DNA of 64,000 nt from Gigaspora margarita (lineage: Eukaryota > Glomeromycota > Glomeromycetes > Diversisporales > Gigasporaceae), in contig WTPW01000366.1 in NCBI GenBank assembly GCA_009809945.1, forward strand, positions 350,428 through 414,427. The letters run 5' to 3'. The number at the start of each line of letters is the position of its first letter. The stretch's first letter is position 1. Below the pieces are notes generated by a model. That model was not told the origin of the DNA, made no database searches, and saw only the letters and a list, made by a program, of their open reading frames with translations. Positions 59,271 through 64,000 of this stretch are shown piece after piece. The translations under genes and the position numbers were made by a program.

Positions 59271-60061
59271 CAGGAGTCTAGACTAGGGTGTCCAGGATTA
59301 TGCGATGCGATATTATGCGCATAATTTGCTATTTTTCGCATCGCATATGCTTCGCATAAACAAGCAAAAAAAAGCATAAATCACGTGAATAAAAGTTGAT
59401 TGGTTGTTGGGAATATGTTAACTTCATCCGGCAAGCTTTAAATTTGTAATTTAGGTGACAGAGTGATGATAGAATGTAGGTCCCGAAAAGTTCCGATGTG
59501 GAAAATGAATGAACTTAAATTACGAGCATAGTTGGAGCAAAATTTTTGGTGAACGTCCGAAAAAATCCGAAAAACAGAACTAAAAGAATTAATTACATAT
59601 AATAAAAATCGCATAATCGACCTAATTGATCGCATAATTTTAAATTTATTTCGCATCCATCGCATAATCAACCTCAGTTCGGCCGCATAATTTACCTCAT
59701 CGCATCGCATAATCCTGGACACCCTAGTCTAGACACTTTTGCAGTAACGTGACCATCAAGTGGTGTGGCGTCATTCGGATTAACTTTTTGGCTTTATGTT
59801 AAGGTTAGGGTTAGGGTTTGTATATATAGACTTAGAAGGCCACTATTTATATGTAAAATCGCGTTCCGGACATTTTTATCTGGTTTTTAAGGCCGATTTA
59901 AACACCATTTCGAGTATTTTCGCTCTTTTCTCTTTTTTTTCTTCTTGTACACGTGTTTTGTTTTGATGTCGGACTGATCCGGGAAGATCAAAATTTACGT
60001 TCTCCGATTGGTTAATTTTCATGCGCCACGTCACGTTACTGCAAAAGTGTCTAGACCCCTG
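59271..60061. mobile_element. Inverted-repeat element hosting a hAT-like MITE
   Basis: The left end CAGGAGTCTAGAC continues after the insert as ACTTTTGCAGTAACGTGAC. The right end, from the other strand, is CAGGGGTCTAGACACTTTTG and so on, uninterrupted. It contains GTTAGGGTTAGGGTTTG at 59803-59819. Flanking duplication not found. Confidence 0.72.
59284..59726. mobile_element. hAT-like MITE, 443 bp
   Basis: Inverted ends TAGGGTGTCCAGGATTATGC (26 bp, nearly perfect). Perfect 8-bp duplication GTCTAGAC at 59276-59283 and 59727-59734. Subterminal GCATAAT/ATTATGCG repeats. A minus-strand frame reading Ile-Met-Arg repeats is an artefact of these. Confidence 0.92.
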
Positions 60062-60342
60062 GCGTGGTTCGGATATCTTGTCCTCACCTATTTTTAGGTT
60101 GGATGATCATCACTTTATTTAATTTGTCCCTATTTTTAGCTGATGACTCCAATAAATTTTTAGCTCCGGACATTTAACAGTATCTGTTTTCCTAGTTTAA
60201 TCATCGAAACAATAATTTTTATTGTTACATACTGCGCATTTGGGGCAAAGGGCATCACAAGAGAGGGTGAAATTTGGCCCCGAAATATCTATAGATAGGT
60301 CAGTTTTTTTTTGCGTATTTTGACCATTTTTTGTGGATGGCT
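60062..60342. other. Non-coding DNA with an orphan MITE end
   Basis: GGCCCCGAAATATCTATAGA then TAGGTCAG (60276-60304) resembles a single end of the 180-bp AGGACCC MITE; its partner was not found. Confidence 0.4.
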
Positions 60343-61368
60343 AAAGCCAGGTATATCACGAGATTACCCGATTTTTCCGATTTTTCCGAATTATAATTAA
60401 ATCGATTGATATTAGGGTAAGGGTGAGATTACAGATAGAGAGCATAGCAGAAGTTCATTTTGATTGGCTGTTTAAATACCCCGGAAAAAATGTAGATCAT
60501 TCCCCGGATAAAGTATCGGCTATACCGGATGAATTTTTATTATTCACGAAACTTTCAAAGATTAGTCAAATACTTTCTAAAGACGCGTATTGTGTCTTAC
60601 AATATATTCATAATAACTAATTTATATTTCACAATGTATACAATATTATTCGTTTCACAATAAGTACACTATTTATTATACAACAACTACTCTAAGTTTC
60701 GCGACACAATTAGCTGAATAATAACATACACAAACATTTCTAAATACTGCTACTATAAAATGTTGTATTTATAAACTACTCAATGACCTAAATATAATAA
60801 AAAAATAGAGTTTGGAATATTAGTTCCAAATACGTAGTACTTTTTACTTCTAGAAAACAAGTAGAACTAGTTGAGACAAAATCTTGCAACTTTCACTTAC
60901 TAATTGCTTAGGTCGCCGAAGCACCTTCCGACCTTTCAAAACTTTCACATCTCATCTAGTTTTTGAAACTATTGCATCCTACTGCATCCCATGTTAAAAA
61001 ACAAAAAGTCTAAAGGTAAAATATCAACGACTCAAGTTGGTTTTTCTTTTGTATTACAAAAAATTTTTTTCATATGACATGACGATTTTTACTTATAAAA
61101 GTTACAATTGACTGTATAAAAAAAAGATCGTCACCAATCATAATTACTCTAATTTTTGCCAATCAAAACAAACTTCTGCTATGCTCAGATAGAGAGGATG
61201 GTTTATATAGGCAAACTTGCATTTCTGACACTTTTACTTAGTGAGCCAAGACGGCTCAGATAGCCGTTTTTATATTTTTCGTGTTTTTATCTTTGCTGTC
61301 TCGCTTTGTTTTGTCCGGATGGATCCGGGTTACATATCGAGTAATCTCATGATGTACCTGGCATTAAG
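60343..61368. mobile_element. Inverted-repeat element hosting a MULE-like MITE
   Basis: AAAGCCAGGTATATCACGAG then ATTACCCG on the left and, from the other strand at right, AATGCCAGGTACATCATGAG then ATTACTCG. The 60441-61185 element sits inside it. Duplication not resolved; boundaries within a few bases. Confidence 0.65.
60441..61185. mobile_element. MULE-like MITE, 745 bp, copy 2
   Basis: Ends AGCATAGCAGAAGTTCATTT and, from the other strand, AGCATAGCAGAAGTTTGTTT. Perfect 9-bp duplication CAGATAGAG at 60432-60440 and 61186-61194. Reverse-orientation match to 26687-27426 throughout. Confidence 0.92.
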
Positions 61369-61464
61369 CGAAGAAAGGATCTATGCATAGTACTACTAAA
61401 AATGGGGACTGTTAAAGCCAGGTACCTTTATATGTTTTTTTATTTAATTAATTATCTGTTTGGA

Positions 61465-61670
61465 TTTTGTACTAAATTTAGTACATACTTAAAAAACTTA
61501 AATATACAATAAATTTTAATCAAATTTTGCTAAAATATATTTTGATATTGAAATAATATTTGTATAAGTTTTGAATACTATTTATTAATAAAACTTTAGT
61601 ATAGATTAGCTTTAAAATTGTTGTATGTTGTCAAAATTTTACTGTACTTAATTTAGTACAGTAGTTAAAG
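61465..61670. repeat. Pair of GTACTAAATTTAGTAC hairpins around AT-rich DNA
   Basis: Perfect palindrome GTACTAAATTTAGTAC (61470-61485) and a near-palindrome CTGTACTTAATTTAGTACAG (61645-61664) bound about 160 bp of AT-rich DNA. The same layout appears with GTACTACCAGTAGTAC at 18.4-19.5 kb. It could be a small element with hairpin ends. Confidence 0.5.
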
Positions 61671-61784
61671 TTATTTTTTTTTTTAAGATTTATAATAAAA
61701 TTATAAAAAATATAAAATTTTTAGATTATTTTATTTTATAATTTGATTATAAAAAAATTATTTTATTTAAAAAACAAAATTACT

Positions 61785-62030
61785 ACATGCCACTACTGGT
61801 GATCATTGCCAGTGATTAACAATAGTAAATTAAAAGTTTTTTGCTGAAATAAAAATTAAAATTTATTAATATTAGGGTTAGGGTTAAGAACTGGGATAGG
61901 GTAGGGGCATAGTTTATACCAAAATTTTATAAGGAATTTTTTTTATTAGAGCCTCAAAGGTGATTTCATAGACCAAATTTAAAGATACAAATATACACTG
62001 GTGATGATTACCAGTGGTGATAAATAGCAA
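61785..62030. repeat. Hairpin-ended element, copy e (inverted)
   Basis: ACATGCCACTACTGGTGATC and, from the other strand at right, TTATCACCACTGGTAATCAT are inverted, with ATCATTGCCAGTG inside each. The core (61915-61985) is on the opposite strand to copies a-d. A GGGTTAGGGTTAAG motif lies at 61874. Confidence 0.7.
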
Positions 62031-62689
62031 ACTTCTTTAAAAAATAATAGTATACAGTAAGCCTATTTTAATATAATACAAGTCTAAATATGGTTAGCCT
62101 ATTTCCATATTTTATATAGTAAATTTTTTTTTTTAAATTTCTCAGCAATATCACTAAAGTGCTGTTGGCACTCTTTTATTAAGGTCTTAAACTATCCCCA
62201 TGCTAGTGGGGTACATGATTTTGTTAAGTCTGTCAATTGACGTCCCAGGTCCAGTATCTGGAATTCAAAAATTTTTTTATTGCATATTGCAACTAATTAA
62301 ATAATCTTATTTGCAAATTTTAAAAATAATTATTTTTTTTCATAACTAAAATATATTATATTATTGCCAAAATTAAAAAATAGTTGTGCAAATAAAAACA
62401 TCTACTTACAGAATAATGAGGTAATATTAAGGGGTTTCAGAAATGAATTTTGTTAATTTTATTTTAAGTAATGTGCAAATCTTATTTATTTTTAATTAAA
62501 CTTTATTATAAATTATTTTTATAGTTAATTGATTCTGCTTCTAAAATCATTTTATGCTTAACATGCCTAAAATATCATATCGACAACATCAAATTAAACA
62601 AATACATTAGCAAATTTTTAAAAAGATATATATCGATTGAACATTATCGATATATATCAATCAACAGCTATATATCAATATATATCAAT
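62031..62689. other. AT-rich DNA, no gene
   Basis: A GACGTCCCAGGTCCAG fragment near 62242 resembles the SINE-like repeat at 14911-15052. Nothing else recognised. Confidence 0.45.
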
Positions 62690-63130
62690 AATGATATATA
62701 ACAATTATTGATATATAACAATTATAATCACTTTCGATTACCAACAATTTTATAAAATTTGTCAGATTTTTTCAAAACTTTACAAAAGATTTCTTAGCAA
62801 GTAATAATCCAAACTAGCTCAAATTTTTATTGCTAATAATATATTTATTCAACTATAATATATTAAAATTTTAGCCAATTTGGATTGATAGTTCTCAAGA
62901 AATCATTAGTAAATGGATATTAATTTTTTTAAAAATATTAATACATGATTTCTTGAGAACTATTAATCCAAAATGGCTAAAATTTTAATATGTTATAGTC
63001 AAATAAATAAATTATTTACAGTAAAAATTGAGCTGATTTTGATTAGTAATTTTTGAGAAAATGTCTGTCAATTTTGAAAAAATCTAACAAATTATTGTTA
63101 TATATTGTTAATAATCAATAACGATAATAC
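62690..63130. repeat. Long fold-back, arms about 160 bp
   Basis: 62755-62910 and 62945-63095 are inverted copies of each other (AGTTCTCAAGAAATCAT / ATGATTTCTTGAGAACT at the centre; AAATTTGTCAGATTTTTTC / AAAAAATCTAACAAATT at the ends). The flanks are repeated ATTGATATATAACAA. No coding capacity. Confidence 0.78.
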
Positions 63131-63438
63131 TTGACAAGGGTGTTGCATACTAAATGTAATCTAAATTAATAATTACAAGGTCTTTATTTATATTATGCAT
63201 GATAATTTTAAAGTATTGGCTTGATCAGATTTAATGTAAATATCAATATAAATAAAACATTATCACCATCATTTATTTATATTGATTATACTTGAGTGCA
63301 ATTATTTAAGTTTGTATTTTTAATTAATTTTAATCAATTATAATCATATAAGAAATCTCTTAACTTTTTAAAAATTTCTGATAAAAATTTATAGAAATAT
63401 TCATATTTGTATAAATTATTGAAGGATAAAAAATTATT
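63131..63438. other. AT-rich DNA, no gene
   Basis: Nothing recognised. Confidence 0.5.
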
Positions 63439-63446
63439 ACTAAACT

Positions 63447-63743
63447 AGGACCCCGGACATCTAGTATAGAGGTCATACTTAAAATTTTTCAGCAAAAACA
63501 CCTAAAATTTAAGAAACAAAAAACAGTTTTTGGGAATTATCTTGGCATTTAGTAGTCCAATTTGAATGAACTTTTTTTTAAAATGAATCTCTCAGAGAGG
63601 TGCATCTAACAAAAAAAAGTTTATTCAATTCTGATTACTGGATTAGAAGTTATTAAAGTAAATAGATTTTGTTATTTTTAGCAAATTAGATCAAAATTGG
63701 CCAAAATCTAGTTATGACCTATATGAGTGATGTCTGGGGTCCT
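63447..63743. mobile_element. AGGACCC-ended MITE, 297 bp, second copy
   Basis: Inverted full-length match to 7125-7419. Perfect 8-bp duplication ACTAAACT at 63439-63446 and 63744-63751. Confidence 0.93.
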
Positions 63744-63751
63744 ACTAAACT

Positions 63752-64000
63752 GCATATAATAATTTAGAAATAAAACCCACAAGTGAATTAAATATTTTAC
63801 TTGCAAAATGCACAATTTAAAATTATATGCAGAAAACTTGCAGAAATTTGGAAAATTTATCTGCAGATTCCACACTTGCATATCAAGGTTTACTTGCAAA
63901 AATTTAAAATTTGTTGTAGTCTGCAACTTCTGCAACCCAATTTCAGATACTGCCCAGGTCTCTGGCCCTGCAGTATAGAACCTCATTATTGAGTTTGCAG
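63752..64000. other. Window end, no gene
   Basis: TTGCAGA/TCTGCAA-type motifs recur several times (63836-63925), perhaps the start of another element cut by the window edge. Overlapping frames on both strands reflect this repetition. Confidence 0.4.

Overview
The window looks like nuclear DNA of a filamentous or early-diverging fungus with a very AT-rich, transposon-loaded genome. An arbuscular mycorrhizal fungus (Glomeromycotina, Rhizophagus-like) is my best inference. The reasons are short GT-AG introns (about 70-110 bp), a WSC-domain cell-surface protein, a beta-propeller plus TRP-type channel gene pair, Crypton/DUF3504-like remnants, and dense hAT, Harbinger-like and fold-back elements. 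No taxon can be proved without a search. No rRNA gene, functional tRNA gene or CRISPR array was seen.

Layout. 1-25.8 kb is a graveyard of non-autonomous elements with no intact gene. It holds nested hAT-like elements, AGGACCC-ended MITEs with 8-bp target duplications, TTA-flanked Harbinger-like MITEs, three copies of a retroposon with a tRNA-like head, a decayed Crypton tyrosine recombinase (about 8.0-10.0 kb), and several families of long hairpin elements (12-19 kb and 22.5 kb). 25.8-29.4 kb is mostly non-coding, with one 740-bp MULE-like element. 29.4-39.8 kb carries a head-to-tail tandem pair of channel genes on the minus strand. The upstream member (35647-39829) is intact: I can join seven exons into 1219 codons without a break. 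The downstream member (29448-33830) is a pseudogene with a Harbinger-like MITE in exon 2, a 1-nt deletion, a nonsense codon and a 35-bp insertion.

40-57 kb is again repetitive. A 4.1-kb hAT transposon has a decayed transposase (43914-47984), itself hit by a 68-bp palindromic element. A 4-kb hAT-like element (49355-53332) contains a complete non-autonomous LTR retrotransposon (49922-52942) with LTRs, primer-binding site, polypurine tract and a gag-like zinc knuckle. A second decayed hAT (54709-57229) follows. 57.6-58.8 kb holds one intact gene for a WSC-domain single-pass membrane protein. 59-64 kb returns to nested MITEs and fold-backs.

Only two genes look functional: the channel at 35.6-39.8 kb and the WSC protein at 57.6-58.8 kb. 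Both could act at the cell surface in sensing, but nothing in the sequence links them. The richest signal is the transposition history: many insertions can be proved internally by perfect target duplications and, in several cases, by an empty paralogous site in the same window.
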